NCBI GenBank assembly: GCA_015179125.1
Contig: WHVA01000485.1
Location: forward strand, 19,722 to 83,721
Direction: 5' to 3'
Source of the DNA: Gautieria morchelliformis
Lineage: Eukaryota; Basidiomycota; Agaricomycetes; Gomphales; Gomphaceae
Length of the DNA: 64,000 nucleotides
Positions 32,410-44,442 of this stretch are shown here, piece by piece (the stretch's first letter is position 1; each line of letters starts with the position of its first letter). The position numbers and the translations under genes were made by a program. The notes under the pieces were generated by a model. That model searched no databases. It had not been told where the DNA came from and was given only the letters and a program-made list of their open reading frames with translations.

Positions 32410-34756
32410 ATGGAGTCGTACACGGGCATCGCAGACGCGCGAAAAACAGAACGCGAAAAACAGGCAGAGCTGCGCAGACAGATTGCTGCGCTTTCCGCGC
32501 AGTTGAAGGACGTGACGCCGCCTGCGACGCCTGTGAAGCGGAAACTGGAGCCCACCGTCATAGCGGCAGGCACCCCATCGCCCAGTATGTCCCTCTCTGC
32601 CCATTCCGAATCCCCTCGAGGTTTACAATGGCTGAGATGCACATTATATTTTGTAGAGAAACGAAAGCGGGACCCTGAATTAGTGTCTAACCTCCATAGC
32701 CAACGCGGCGGCAGCAATCCCCCACTTCAACCCAAGTTAAACCCAAATCAGCCTAGATCAACAGGTCCACCGGATCTCTCGCCTCTGAAGCCGTCAAAGC
32801 TTCTTTCAAACCTCGCCGCTATCCGTGTACAGTCAAAGGCAGCAGAAACTATCGAGCGGTCCACAAATTTCGCTGCTGCCCCAACAGAGCACACGGCGCG
32901 ACCCCCATGCCAGGAGCGCGACGAATCTCTCGCCTTGGTGGAAACACTCACCCCAGGGCCGCAGAACCATGTGCCCCCCGTAGATGATCCGCACTTTGCA
33001 CGTCTCGAGCCGAATTCTGGTATTCACCTGTCGTAGGTCTTTTTTCCTTCTGTCGACTGTCTACTTTAGCCTCACGTCTGTAAGAACGCGGAAACTCCCG
33101 CACTCAGACCTGCAAGATCATCTTCGGGGGCGCTATTACCTGTCTCCCTCGCTTATATACAGTGTCATCCGCCCCGTGCCATCGAACCAAGGATATGACA
33201 TACCGGTTCCCGGAGACTGGGTCACCATCGCCGTCATCGCGGAGATGGGTCCAATCAAGCTGACTTCCACGAGTAGCACAACACATAATGACGACGATGT
33301 TACACCGTCGAACGCCACGGATAGGAAAGGGAAGGGGAAGCAGAAAGATGACAGAGATGATAAGAAGATGGGCGGCAAGAAATACATGTCGCTGAAGCTT
33401 GTCGATTTCGGGACGCGCACCCGTACATCTTCCGCAACTCCGAAGGCCCAGATCAGAGGAGATGCGCTACTCACACTTCTGCTCTTCGAAGCGGAGTCTT
33501 GGTCTTACGTCGAGGATGAAAACCGCCCTAAAGCTTCCAAGTCGGAACGTACCAAGATATTCAAGGGCGGAAGTGGTGGAGCCTTCGAGGCCTGCATGAA
33601 GCTTCACGAAGGGGCCGTTATCGCAATTTTGAACCCTAAGATATTGAAACCATATCAAGTACGTGCAGCAATACTCGATAGCCGGTTTGAGGCCTATCCT
33701 TCCTTTAGCGCAATACTACAACACCACACCCGATCAACAATATCCTTGCCATCACCCCAACCTCGGCGCAATCCATCGCGATAATCGGCCATTCGCGCGA
33801 CCTGGGAATGTGCGGGGCAACCAAACGCGACGGCAAGATTTGTGGCAGCTGGTGCGACAAGCGTGTGTCCGATTGTTGTGAGTATCACGTCGAGCATGCC
33901 GTGCAGAGGAAGAGGGCTGGCAGAGCGGAATTCAGTATGGGGTATGTCGGCAGCAGGTTTTGAGGATAAGGAGCTTGGCGGGACTGACATGCCCCAGGAC
34001 GTCAGGAATGACCACAACACCTCATGGCCGGAAACCCGCGTTTGATCCTGACAAAAAATGGGGACTTTTGCCTTCTGCGGATACGGCATCGAGCGCTGAA
34101 GGTTCGACGTATGTCATTCCCGGTCACGTGATTTCGGCGTCAGGGCCCGAATACGTCAGCGAGAAAATTGGACGGGGGCGAGAGGAAAAAGCCAAGCGAC
34201 GGAGAGATGAGAAGAAAACAGATGAAATGCTGCATCGCCTTCTTGGGCGGGATGGAGGCGGTGACGGAAATCGCAACGCCGCAGCCGGGGCAGTGAGGAA
34301 GGCGAGGGAGGTGATGAAAACACTGAAGGGTGATAAAGATGCGATGAAAAAGAAGGGGAAGGACAGCACAAAGATCGCGTATTCTGCCGAAACAATCAAG
34401 AGGCTGGGCTTTGACCCCGTGGTAAAAGTTGGCCGAGAGAGCACCGAGGGAGATGTCCAGCGGAAGGTGCGTTGTTGTTTTTTTTTGCTCCTACCAAGTC
34501 ACCCACGGTTGTCACGCGGCTACTTACTGTCTGTCTGGTGCAGTTGGACATACTTGCCTCGTTGCAGAAGGAGCGTGGCGATATAACCCTGCGACCGCGC
34601 CCAGGGAAACGAATCCGCTCAGGCGTGTCCGTACCTGATCACGTTAATGTATTACAGTTCGAGGGTGAGGACGGGCGGGGGGAAGTGCTGAGCAAGCGTG
34701 AGGCCAACCTCGTGGACGACAGCGACGATGACCTAGAGATCGAACCACCTGCCTAG
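32410..34756 (+). CDS. MCM10: Replication initiation factor MCM10
   Basis: Exons 32410-32584, 32657-33032, 33085-33658, 33709-33941, 33998-34466 and 34544-34756 join in frame to 679 residues. MCM10 is a nuclear DNA-binding protein that activates the CMG helicase and links it to DNA polymerase alpha. An N-terminal coiled-coil-like start (REKQAELRRQIAALSAQL) is followed by KKRKR, a nuclear-localisation-type cluster assembled across the first intron. The OB-fold region is marked by RYYLSPSLIYSV (about 200) and GAVIAILNPKILKPY (about 360-374). The zinc finger has Cys410, Cys420, Cys431/432 and His435 (CEYH). The C-terminus is rich in Lys then acidic (DDSDDDLE). The first intron is 72 nt, a multiple of three and stop-free, so retention would insert 24 residues. 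An MCB box lies just upstream. Confidence 0.93.
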
Positions 34757-34973
34757 ATAAAGAGTAGTCGCGTGAATTTACTGGGAGTTCCGTTGTTCGT
34801 TTACGGGGAACAAAACGGCAGTGAGGCCTAAAGCGTCCTAGCGACGATTACATGATCGAACACGTGACTACAATAAGGCGGATGAAACAGACGCTTGCCT
34901 CTCATTTCCGAAAATCTAAACAAGTGAAAGATTACTCTGCGAGGTATAAAGGCGACTCGGTGGCTGTTTAAAG

Positions 34974-37900
34974 ATGGCAATGGCGGCTCACGGCACCCCC
35001 CCCTCCCTCCCCCTTTTTCCGCTCGCTCACCCACTCGTCCTATTTCCAGCCTCGAGAATCACGGTTCCCATATCGAAGGACTCGGGCAGGGCTCTCATAT
35101 CCCTCATCCAGGACTCCCCCGGCCAGCCTCTCATCGCAGCCGTGCCTATCCTCCATCCGCCAGCAGACAAGTCTGGCGTCATACAGGATGCAGCAGGCGG
35201 TGCCACCGTTCTTAACGAGTGGGGGTGTGCCGCGCAGGTCATCCGACTCGTCAGACCGTCGGCTCTGCAGCCGGCCCAGCCGTATCTTCTCACATTGCAA
35301 GGTGTTGCCCGGATCCGTCTCGAGCCACCCCTGCCGAGCCTCGAGTCGCTCGATGCTGTAGACTTCACTTTCCATCCGGTCGTTTACCCGACCGTCAAGG
35401 GAGTGCCTGCACCAGAGCATGTAGAGGCGTTCAAAGTTTCCGGTGTGCGGCTTTTAGACAGGATGTCGAAGGACTCGGGACCAGGCCAAGGTGTAGGCAA
35501 GAGGGACGCACTTCGGAGGCTCCGGGATACCTTGGAAGATGTCGCCGACGATAGAGCCCATGTTCTAGCCGACACCCTCGTCAGTCTCATCAACGGAGAG
35601 TTTGCAGACAAGCTTGGTGCGTCTTTTATCCCCTGGTATGCGTGTCGCGCCCTCACAATGAGCCACAGACCTTCTTTCGGCCGTGGACCCTTCTAGTCGG
35701 CTTCAGAAAGCCGCCGCCATTTTCACCAAGCAAGCCTCGATTTCCGAAGTATCTTCGAAGATCACCGCTGCCGTGCATGAAAATATGAGCAAGCAGCAGA
35801 AGGAATATTTCCTCCGCCAGCAACTTGCCGCCATTCAACGAGAATTGAGTAATCTCCATCGCGGACCCAGCTCGAAGCGCATCGGAGGATCCACAGGCGA
35901 CGACCGCCCCAGCGAGCTGGATGACGATGAAGCTCACGAAGCGGAGGATATGGCAGATATCCGACGGAAAATTGAAGCCATGGACGTTGGCAGCGAAGAG
36001 CGCAAGACGGGCGTTAGGGAATGGAGGCGGTTGAAACGTATCCCACAAGGGAGTGTCGAGCATGGTGTTATCCGCAACTATGTAGGTTTTGTGGCTGTAC
36101 ATATATCTTTTGACTCTGACGGTTTTGTAGCTTGAATGGCTCACCGAAGTGCCCTGGTCGCAATCCACGAGCTCGACTTCCGTTGAAAAGCTCAAGGATC
36201 GCGCATTCCTCCGCAATGCCCGCGCTCAGCTCGACAGCGACCACTTTGGCCTCGAGAAAGTAAAGCGTCGTCTAATCGAGTACTTAGCGGTGGTTCGGTA
36301 AGGTTTGCACGATAAAACGCCTTGATGCTTCGCTCATACTTTTTCGCGCAGGTTGAAAGCTATGGCTGCTGCATTGCAGGCCCAACACGACGAGGAAGAG
36401 GCTAAAGCGACTTCAATGGCTCTGGTTAAGAAAGGCGACGCCGACGTACCTGTTGCACCCGTCATTCTCAAATCGCCCAAACGTCAAAAGCGAATAGTGA
36501 ACAAGGGCCCGATTCTGCTGTACGTCTCGTTAATATTTCTTATCATAATACTCGTTTTAAGTCTGCTCCAGGTTCGTTGGCCCACCAGGCGTTGGAAAGA
36601 CATCGTTGGGGCAGAGCGTTGCTCGTGCGTTGAACCGGCCATTCCAGCGCATCTCACTTGGTGGTGTGCGCGACGAGGCGGAGATCAGAGGTCATCGACG
36701 GACATATGTCGCAAGCGGCCCTGGGCTAATTGTCCAAGCTCTTAGGAGAGCTGGGAGAAGCGATCTGGTCCTTCTGCTTGACGAGATCGATAAGATCGGT
36801 CAAAGCAACTTCCATGGTGATCCATCAGCGGCCTTACTCGAAGTGTTGGATCCAGAGCAGTGAGTATCGTTTTTTTCAGAAATATTGAACGCTCTGACAA
36901 TCTTGGTTTATTTTCACATAGAAACCATTCTTTCAACGTGAGTAATTGGGGTTATCAATCCCGACTAGGACTGAACCGAGTTTATAGGATCACTACATCA
37001 ATGTTCCTGTAGATCTTAGCCAGGTCTTATTCATCTGTACTTCCAACTCCCTTGAAACCATCTCCGCACCGCTACTTGATCGTTGCGAAATCATTCATCT
37101 CTCTGGTATGAAAATTTTTCTTTTACTTTCGACACATCCTGACTGGCTTTGGCAGGTTACACATACGATGAGAAGATGCACATTGCCCGAAGATTTCTGC
37201 TCCCAAAGCAGCTTAGTGCAAACGGGCTCGACTCTGATCGTCTTGACCTCACGGAGCCCGCGCTCCTGCAGGTCGCAACGCGCTACACACGCGAGGCGGG
37301 TGTGCGGTCACTCGAACGCGCTATCGGCGCCGTCGTACGTGCCAAGGCCGTCGAGTGGGCTGACCATGCAGACGAACAGACCGAGAGCGAGTATCGTCCA
37401 GAAGTTCGTCCAGAGGACTTGGAACACATGCTGGGTATAGCACGCTGGGATGACGAAGAGAGGAACCGCGAGGAGCGACGAGGTATCGTCTATGGGCTGG
37501 TTGTCATGGGGCAGGGCGAAGGCGGTATCTTACCCGTGGAAACCATTGCGACCCCAGGCACGGGTCAGTTGAAGTTGACTGGTTCACTGGGAGAGGTAAA
37601 CCTTTCTTTTCGTTCAGGCCATGGACTGAGATACTGACAAACATGCCGCTAAGGTTATTCGGGAGAGCGGAGAGATTGCGTTGAGCTGGGTGAAAACGCA
37701 CGCTTATGCTCTATGTGTTACCAGTCTTCCATCGCAAGATCCGCTCAAAGTGCCCGACCCTATCGACATCCACGTTCATCTTCCTTCAGGCGCCCAGAAG
37801 AAAGATGGTCCTAGCGCTGGAATAACTATGGTGCGCGCTGCTGTTCAGTCTCAGTTCATGCGTAGCTCAACGTCTATCCGCTACCATCAGGTTTGTGCAT

Positions 37901-38267
37901 TGGTGTCTTTACTCACCGGCGCAACCGTTCCGACGCACATCGCCATGACGGGTGAAGTGACGCTTCGAGGACGCATCACGCCTGTTGGCGGGATCAAGGA
38001 GAAGGTACGTCGTGTACTACACGCAGTTACATGTGGTCCCTTATACGATCACGATGATAGGTGCTCGGTGCGCACAGGGCCCGGATCACTAAGGTTATTC
38101 TCCCATCTGGAAACCGCAAAGACGTAGAGCATGACGTCGCCCGTGAAGTTCGTAACGATATGGAGTTCGTCTTTGTGTCAACGCTGCAGGAAGCCCTAAC
38201 GGCCGCATTTGGACCTGAGGGACTGGAGTGGAGACGAAGAGAAATGATGGTGGAGAGCCGACTGTAA
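34974..38267 (+). CDS. LONP2: Lon protease, peroxisomal type (C-terminal SRL)
   Basis: Eleven exons join in frame to 916 residues: 34974-35616, 35669-36081, 36131-36297, 36352-36519, 36572-36859, 36922-36937, 36988-37105, 37156-37595, 37654-37830, 37891-38004 and 38061-38267. Lon is an ATP-dependent serine protease that degrades damaged proteins. Visible parts are an N-terminal LAN domain, a helical segment ([19 protein letters not shown]), an AAA+ module with Walker A GPPGVGKT (467-474) and Walker B LLLDEID (about 531-537), and a protease domain. Its catalytic dyad is Ser805 (KDGPSAG) and Lys846 (GGIKEK). There is no mitochondrial presequence, and the last residues SRL form a peroxisomal targeting signal type 1, so this is the peroxisomal paralogue. 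Exon six is only 16 nt. The ninth intron (37831-37890) is 60 nt and stop-free. A TATAAAG at 34945 lies only 29 bp before the ATG, so the true start or promoter deserves care. Confidence 0.95.
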
Positions 38268-38387
38268 GAGTAACGGACACTAGAGTTTTCCTAATGCTTC
38301 AGGCCAGTAGTAAGATATTCCAATTGCGCATCGTGTACTCCATCCACCCCCATCGCATACAAGCATTGTCATCTAACCTGAACAGAA

Positions 38388-40344
38388 TTACAATTTTGCC
38401 ATTTTCTCGACGAGTTTAGCCTTCTTCTGCCTCTCACGAGCCCTGAGTTCCACGTGACGAACCTTACCGCTGACTGTCTTTGGCAATGAATCGACGAACT
38501 CGATCTCCCTCGGCTTCTTATATGGCGCTGTAGTGCGCGCAACGAAGTCCTCAATGTCCTTGGCGAGTTGGACTGGGTCCCTGTTTCGATACTCATCTGT
38601 TAGCACGATGAAAGCCTTGACGATCTCTCCTCTGACAGAATCGGGAGAGGCAACTACTCCTGACTCAACTACACCCTCGTGCTCTTTGAGAGCGGACTCG
38701 ATTTCGAATGGGCCAACCCGATAGCCAGCGGTACTGATGACATCGTCTGCCCGGCCCACAAACCAGAAATAACCATCCTTGTCCCGTTTCGCGCGATCTC
38801 CTGTCATATACCAACGCTGACCAGTGGTCGGGTCCACCACTTGAGGCACAAAGGTACTGTTGTCGTCTCTGAGATATCCGTCAAACATCCACGGCATACC
38901 CGGAGAAATTCGAACAGCGATGTTGCCTTCGACGCCGGGAGGAAGCTCTTTTCCGCCATCATCAACTACGTAGAGAGGCACATGAGCCATCGGTTTACCC
39001 ATCGACCCCGGTCGCACGGGTGAGTTTCCAACGTTTCCGCAAAGAAACAATGTCTCGGTCTATCAATAGAATGAGATTAAGAACAGACATACATCGTCTT
39101 TCTCACCTGTCCATAACCCTCGCAGATATCCAACCCGGTGGCAGCCTTCCACGCATTCAAAACGTACGGGTTCGATGCCTCCCCGGCTGTAACACAATGT
39201 TCCAATGCCTTAGGTTTGTGTTTCTCTAATAAATCCAGGAATTCCTTCAACACCAATTGCCTAAATGCAGTAGGAGGTGCACACAGCGTCGTTATTTCAA
39301 ACAGGTGCAAGTTTTGTATAAGTCGCTCGGGGCTGAAGGCCCCGCGATCGTCCTGGATGAAAAGGGTGGCGCCCATGGACCAGGAGCTAAAGGTTGACCA
39401 AGCAACTTTTGCCCACCCTAGCTCCGAAGGGTTCCAAAGGATTTTACCCGGAGAAAGCCTATACCAATGCCGACCAGTTACGACATGCCCTGGTAGACGT
39501 GAGCTACACTGCACTCTAGAGCAGAGCGGAGACAGACACACCCAGCGGATAGATGTGGTTATGAAGAACCATCTTAGGGAGGCCCGAAGTTCCACTGGGA
39601 AATCAGGACTATTGAGAAACGGTATACGCTTGGTTTGTAAACCCTCTATACCTGGTAAAATATATAAGACATGGATCCTTTGCCGTAGTATCTGCTTGAA
39701 AACGATCGCCAACTTGTGTCGTGTTCTCGAGGCCGTGATGATAAGAGTGCCAACCATCCAACCTGGAGCTGACTTTTCCAGAGCGAACAAAGACCTTGGT
39801 TCTTATATTCGCAACATTGTTGAGTCTGGCGAACTTCTCCACCCCGGGCTCATCACTGATGAACACATTGGCATGGCTAACACTGAGACGATAGTCAAGG
39901 TCTTTTGGAGTAAGAAGAGTGGTACAAGGGATAATAACAGCTCCGAGCCGTATTGCCCCCTGGTATACGGCGAGATGTCAGAGTCCAGTTATATTTGAAA
40001 ACGAATGTCAAACTTACGAGAATGATCTCCCACCACTCGGGCAGACGTGGCAACATGATTATGATCCTGTCTCCCTTACGCATCCCAAGCTGCTCAAACA
40101 TCCATTTTGCGACCCGATGGCTAGAATCAGAAAAGTGCTTGAAGGACAGTTCGGTTTGCGATGTGTCTGTTGTACTGGTCCATATCATTGCCTTCAGGTC
40201 CGGAAATTGCGCCCATTTGTCGACAATATCCTTGGAGAAGTTGAATACTTCTGGGGGTGCACTGAAATCAACGGTAGGTACCGAAGCCAGGACTGCAGCT
40301 GACGGTCGTGGCATGGCTATCGGTGTAGAAATATGAGGAGACAA
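38388..40344 (-). CDS. AMP-forming acyl-CoA synthetase with C-terminal AKL
   Basis: Exons 40344-40018, 39959-39652, 39594-39542, 39489-39107 and 39059-38388 join to 580 residues. The enzyme adenylates a carboxylic acid and transfers it to CoA. The AMP-binding signature YFTSGTSGLPK spans the 53-nt third exon (from residue 209). Later motifs are GYGQTET, YMTGDRAKRDKDGYFWFVGR with the hinge, and GYRVGPFEIES, with the conserved catalytic lysine in KTVSGKVRH near the end. Length and motifs fit the acetyl/medium-chain acyl-CoA synthetase group. The C-terminal AKL is a canonical peroxisomal targeting signal type 1, suggesting fatty-acid activation inside peroxisomes. It is convergent with the Lon gene, with 120 bp between stop codons. 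Chain-length preference cannot be read from sequence. Confidence 0.92.
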
Positions 40345-40880
40345 GCCCCATAAATGAAGGTAGCGCCATCGAGTCGCTAAAGGAAGCGATTGTCATAGCG
40401 TGAGTATCTCCAAAATGTCCTTCTGCAGGCTGCGCAATTGGCCCCAACCAGGCGCTTGTAGATTTATCCAGCTAGCTACGCGCGGTAATAATGGGTTGAT
40501 CGTTCCCATGTGGTTGAGGTACGCTGCCCGGCACCCTGCGGCCCGCAGACTCATAAGCTTTTCTCTTTCTTCCATGTAAGTGTAAGCTAACACTGCCCTA
40601 ATTTTTGTGGGAATAAAAATGACCTGTAGTAAAATATTGCAATACGGACTGGCTCACATATGATTGATCCTGATTGATATCGTTCCAGATCAGGCATACC
40701 AGGCTGCTAGGACATATTTATGTTCTATAAAATCCCTTCGCCAATTTTATAGGGTTTCCAACAGTCTGAAGAAATTGAACCACTTCGGTGCACCCATATC
40801 GATCATAGTATAACCACGTGAATGGTTTGTAAAAGAGGCAACTTGTTTTCGATGTCTAAGATCTACCTACGTCCTATAAG
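40345..40880. other. Intergenic between malate dehydrogenase and acyl-CoA synthetase
   Basis: This holds the promoter of the acyl-CoA synthetase gene and the 3' region of the MDH gene (both on the minus strand). I see no other feature. Confidence 0.5.
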
Positions 40881-42517
40881 TTACAATTTGGGGCCAGTGA
40901 TGAAATTTACACCCTGAGGTAGTCAAACCAACGCCCATTAGACCAGGCACTTCTGAACTGAATCTGACGCACCTTAGCGATGTTGTCCTCGAGTTCAGGG
41001 ATGGCGGCTTTCAGGAGGCCTTGCTCATAGGGAGACAAGTTCCCAAGAGGATAAATCTTTTCAACGCCGCCAGCCTATTGATTTTCCATTAGCTTTACCC
41101 GCGACAGAATGAACGGTTTCACTCACTCCAAGTTCCACTCTGGCGGAAAAGTAGGCGAGCTCTTTTCCGATTTCGCTGGCAACAACAGAGCCTCCTTCCT
41201 TGTCCGCAGCGAGGTTCACATAGCTGGGAAGCACGATGCCTTTGGCACCACCGATGGCCTTGACCACCGACTCGGCGAAAACTGCACCAGCGTAAGCCAT
41301 ACTAAGCGTGGCAGAACCGGCACCATCCTTCGCCTTTACAACTTCGTCACCGCCGAACTGGATGCGGTTCGTGAGGGCTTCCAATTGGCCGGGTGCAACA
41401 CTGGCCGGCAGAGGTGGCTGAGCCTGAGAGAGAAGGGGAATGATCTGTGCAAAATACATTAGCAAGCATGCGACAACACGAGGAGTCCACTTACAGTGAC
41501 ACCGCTGTGTCCTCCAACAACCGGCACCGTAACTTTAGGCGCGAGAGAGCTTCATGAAATGTCAGTGGAATCATTATAGCCACGAGATTGATGGCTCACA
41601 CGTCATTCAAGACTTCTGATACAAAGGTGGAAGCGCGGACAACATCAAGGGTGGTGACACCGAACAGCCTAATTCGTTGCAGGTTAGCCAAAACGCGAAA
41701 GAAATAATTTTGTGGATATGTGCGATTAACACCACCTTAGGCCCACAAACTGTATATGGGGCCCAACAAGAACGTGGCTACTCACCTCTTGGGATCAAAT
41801 ACGCCATGCTTCTTGAACACCTCTGCAACGATTGGCACTGTAGAGTTCACCGGATTCGAGATTACAAGAACAAACGCCTTTGGGCAGGTGGTAGCGATTC
41901 CAGTGGCCAGATCGCGAACAATCCCAGCATTTATCTATAAGCCAAAAATTTTAATGGAGGGTCACCATGAGTTGAAAGGAAACGAAGCACCTTGAAAAGA
42001 TCGTCCCTGGGGTTCGTCAAATATGAACGTTTGCGTCTGGGAATGCTGGACACAATCTCACCTAGTCATCTAATCACAAGCATGGCTAATTAACACCCCG
42101 TGCACTCTACAAAAGAACCAACTCACCCCTGGCTTCCTCGGAACACCTGCTGGAATAACCACAAGGTCAGCTCCGGCGAGAGTCTTCTTGAGGCCATCAT
42201 CGGGTGGCAAGTATCCCACTACTTTAGATGGCGTGGAGATGTGTGACAGGTCTGCAGCTACACCGGGCGTGTTGACGATATCATACAGACCAAGCTGAGA
42301 AAAAGTGTTGATACCAGTTCAGTTCGGCGTTAGAAAGGTGAAAGAAAGAACATGCTTCGGTTATGAGCGGGTTGGTTTTGAGCAAGAGAGACAAAGGCTG
42401 TCCAATACCACCTGCCATGGTGGTCCATCAGCAGCAACGCCAGCCCAGACGCGGCTTGCAGCAAATGAAACAAAGCAAACCTGCGGCGCCAAGAACTACT
42501 GCTTTAACTTTGCCCAT
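40881..42517 (-). CDS. MDH: NAD-dependent malate dehydrogenase, 11 exons
   Basis: Exons 42517-42481, 42411-42356, 42294-42127, 42069-42062, 42006-41991, 41934-41786, 41668-41600, 41549-41495, 41444-41127, 41074-40973 and 40913-40881 join in frame to 336 residues. It interconverts malate and oxaloacetate with NAD. The Rossmann motif is GAAGGIGQ (10-17). The substrate arginines lie in RKPGMTRDD, the NAD contact in ISNPVNS, and the catalytic histidine in GGHSGVT. Two micro-exons of 8 nt and 16 nt are needed to encode MTRDDLFK. The second intron (42355-42295) starts GCATGT, a GC-AG intron. There is no mitochondrial presequence, so the product is cytosolic or peroxisomal. The spliced C-terminus ends GPKL, where PKL is a weak peroxisomal-signal variant. 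Retaining the last intron gives a different 21-residue tail. Micro-exons are supported by protein continuity only. Confidence 0.92.
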
Positions 42518-43004
42518 GACTTTATGGATAAAAGAAAAGAAAAGCTAGATGACTTGTCGAAGGTTTGAAGGAAGTGGTCAACCTGGATTCCGTCGCGGTT
42601 TCCCGTGTGACCGTGTCGGACTAATTGACGCGCGGCTCAGGGCCAGCAAGGAATAATTCGGTAAATTTGCATCACATGCAAGACAGAGGCTAAGTATGCA
42701 TCCTCCGTGAACTGATGTATGAAATTGTGCCTATTAATTACAATCAGTCCTTGCCATCCAGTCGTCGATAAATAACATAATGCTCTCGCTCTTGAAGCGA
42801 TGTCACAACGTCCGAATCATGCTGATAGCCCTCAATCATTCGGTTTCTTGGGTGGGGCCCATGGGAGGCTGTCGCCCCAACGGTCGGACGTTATGCCCGC
42901 ACTTCCAGGGGGAGAGAGGCGGGCAGCCCGCTGTTTATGGTAAGAAATCATTCGGAGCCGCTCGTTTTCCTTTGGAGTAAGATGTATCTGTATAAAAGGG
43001 TTGA
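42518..43004. other. Intergenic; no supported gene
   Basis: Upstream region of MDH and downstream region of the DUF2306-like gene, both on the minus strand. Nothing else is recognised. Confidence 0.5.
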
Positions 43005-44134
43005 TTAGAGACAGACAAACCCAACTGCGCTAGAATATCGACATACATAGAGTTCCACCCCAAAAGTATGCAAGACGATTGCGACCCAGGTCGCAGCAGC
43101 GAATGTCAGCCGGAGGAGGCTTCCTAGGTGAAGGCGGCTGTGAATGTCGGCAGGAACACCTACATATGTGTTTTCGTCCCGGAAGCAGGCGGGGAATTCT
43201 TCATAAACGGCTGTATCATTCGCCGTTACATACCTTACCTGGTCGCAAGTCCAAAGCTCATATTGAGAAGGATCGATGAGTTTCGTGAAACATTACCAAA
43301 ATAATCTGGTGGCTTACCGTGGCATAGCCTCCACGATACGGAACTGCAAATATCATAAGGACTAGAATTACGCGCATTGTGACGATGATTCCCATCCAAA
43401 ACATAGCACGCAACATCCATTTACGATGCTCCTCTATTTGTTGGCGCTTGATGTTGTACCATGCTAGGTACATGGCACCGGTTGTCGCGATAACCAAGAA
43501 CACAATTGCAGCGTATAGGCTGAGGTCACCCCCACCCATGGACACAGGGAGTGTCAACGTGATGCCGATATTGCCGAGGCTGAGGAGAAACATCACAACA
43601 TAACCAATGTAATGGTGCACAACGACAGCTTTCTATAGCGCTTTAGTTAAATTCGTGCGTCGGCATCTGGGACCATAACACAATTGCTTACATTCCGAAT
43701 GACTGGGACAAATTGGAAGATAGATAGGAAGCCGGCTGGTATGACGGAAAAAAGGTGAAGGAAAATACCGGCTAAGGTAAATTTAGCAGGATAATTCGGC
43801 ATGGTAATCGGACGTACTGTGATACGGGTCCTGCCGTAGCCAATACCATTCCCCGGGAGATGACCTCGCCTCGAATGTGGGCGGATGGAGGTATGGTGCT
43901 CGTATGGCACTGAAAAACACCATAAAACTCGAAATGATTATCCCTGGAAAAACGGTGCGAGAATCAGCGGAAAGGCTGCTCAGAAGACCAAGCACACGAA
44001 CAGAGGATAAAATCGTAGTTCGTTCGAAAACCAAGGGCTAGCCGGCATCTGTGAAAGAGGGACACAGACTTATTGCCATGCGTCAGATTTACTGGACCAT
44101 CAACTTTTCCACTGTCATGTAGAGCTGCACTCAT
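43005..44134 (-). CDS. DUF2306-type multi-pass membrane protein
   Basis: Exons 44134-44002, 43943-43818, 43771-43692, 43632-43318 and 43256-43005 join to 301 residues. Hydrophobic helices are visible: FILWIIISSFMVFFSAI, a TGIFLHLFSVIPAGFLSIFQFVPVIR segment, VVMFLLSLGNIG, AAIVFLVIATTGAMYLAWYN, MGIIVTMRVILVLMIF and, after the last intron, LTFAAATWVAIVLHTFGV. The histidine-containing HHYIGYV, the IKRQQIEEHRKWMLRA loop and the later LWTCDQV are hallmarks of a fungal family annotated as DUF2306, whose biochemical role is unknown. The start at 44134 is the first in-frame ATG; a small N-terminal intron is possible. It is divergent from the coiled-coil gene across about 310 bp. Confidence 0.8.
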
Positions 44135-44379
44135 GGATCCTATGGTGGAGAAGGCTGGGAATAGCGAACTAGACAACGGTGTTCTATTTAAACGTGCTTG
44201 ATCTATGATGGGTGTAAATTTGTGTTGGTGGGTGGCACTGGGTGGACAGTTCCATTTGGCGTATACTTGTAAAGCTAATTACGTTATGAAGTTGAAGTCG
44301 CGCGCGTTGAATTCCATTTGGGACTAGGTCCAGGGAGTTTGTCTTATGCATATCGTATTACCAAACTGAATCCAAGCGA

Positions 44380-44387
44380 TCACGTGA
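44380..44387. promoter_or_regulatory. Palindromic E-box TCACGTGA in a divergent promoter
   Basis: A perfect palindrome with a CACGTG core lies between the start codons at 44134 (minus) and 44443 (plus). It is a bHLH-type site by consensus; function is inferred. Confidence 0.4.
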
Positions 44388-44442
44388 CCGCGAGGTTTGT
44401 TCGACGCGCTCTTTGATCAGGCTTGCATCAGGCACGACGACT

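Noticed and set aside
32585-32656. MCM10 72-nt stretch read as coding
   Set aside because: GT-AG ends and removal creates the KKRKR cluster; retention remains possible but is not the main model.
37831-37890. Lon stretch read as coding (60 nt, no stop)
   Set aside because: It has GT-AG ends and interrupts the conserved protease sequence between GPSAGITM and [10 protein letters not shown]; treated as an intron.
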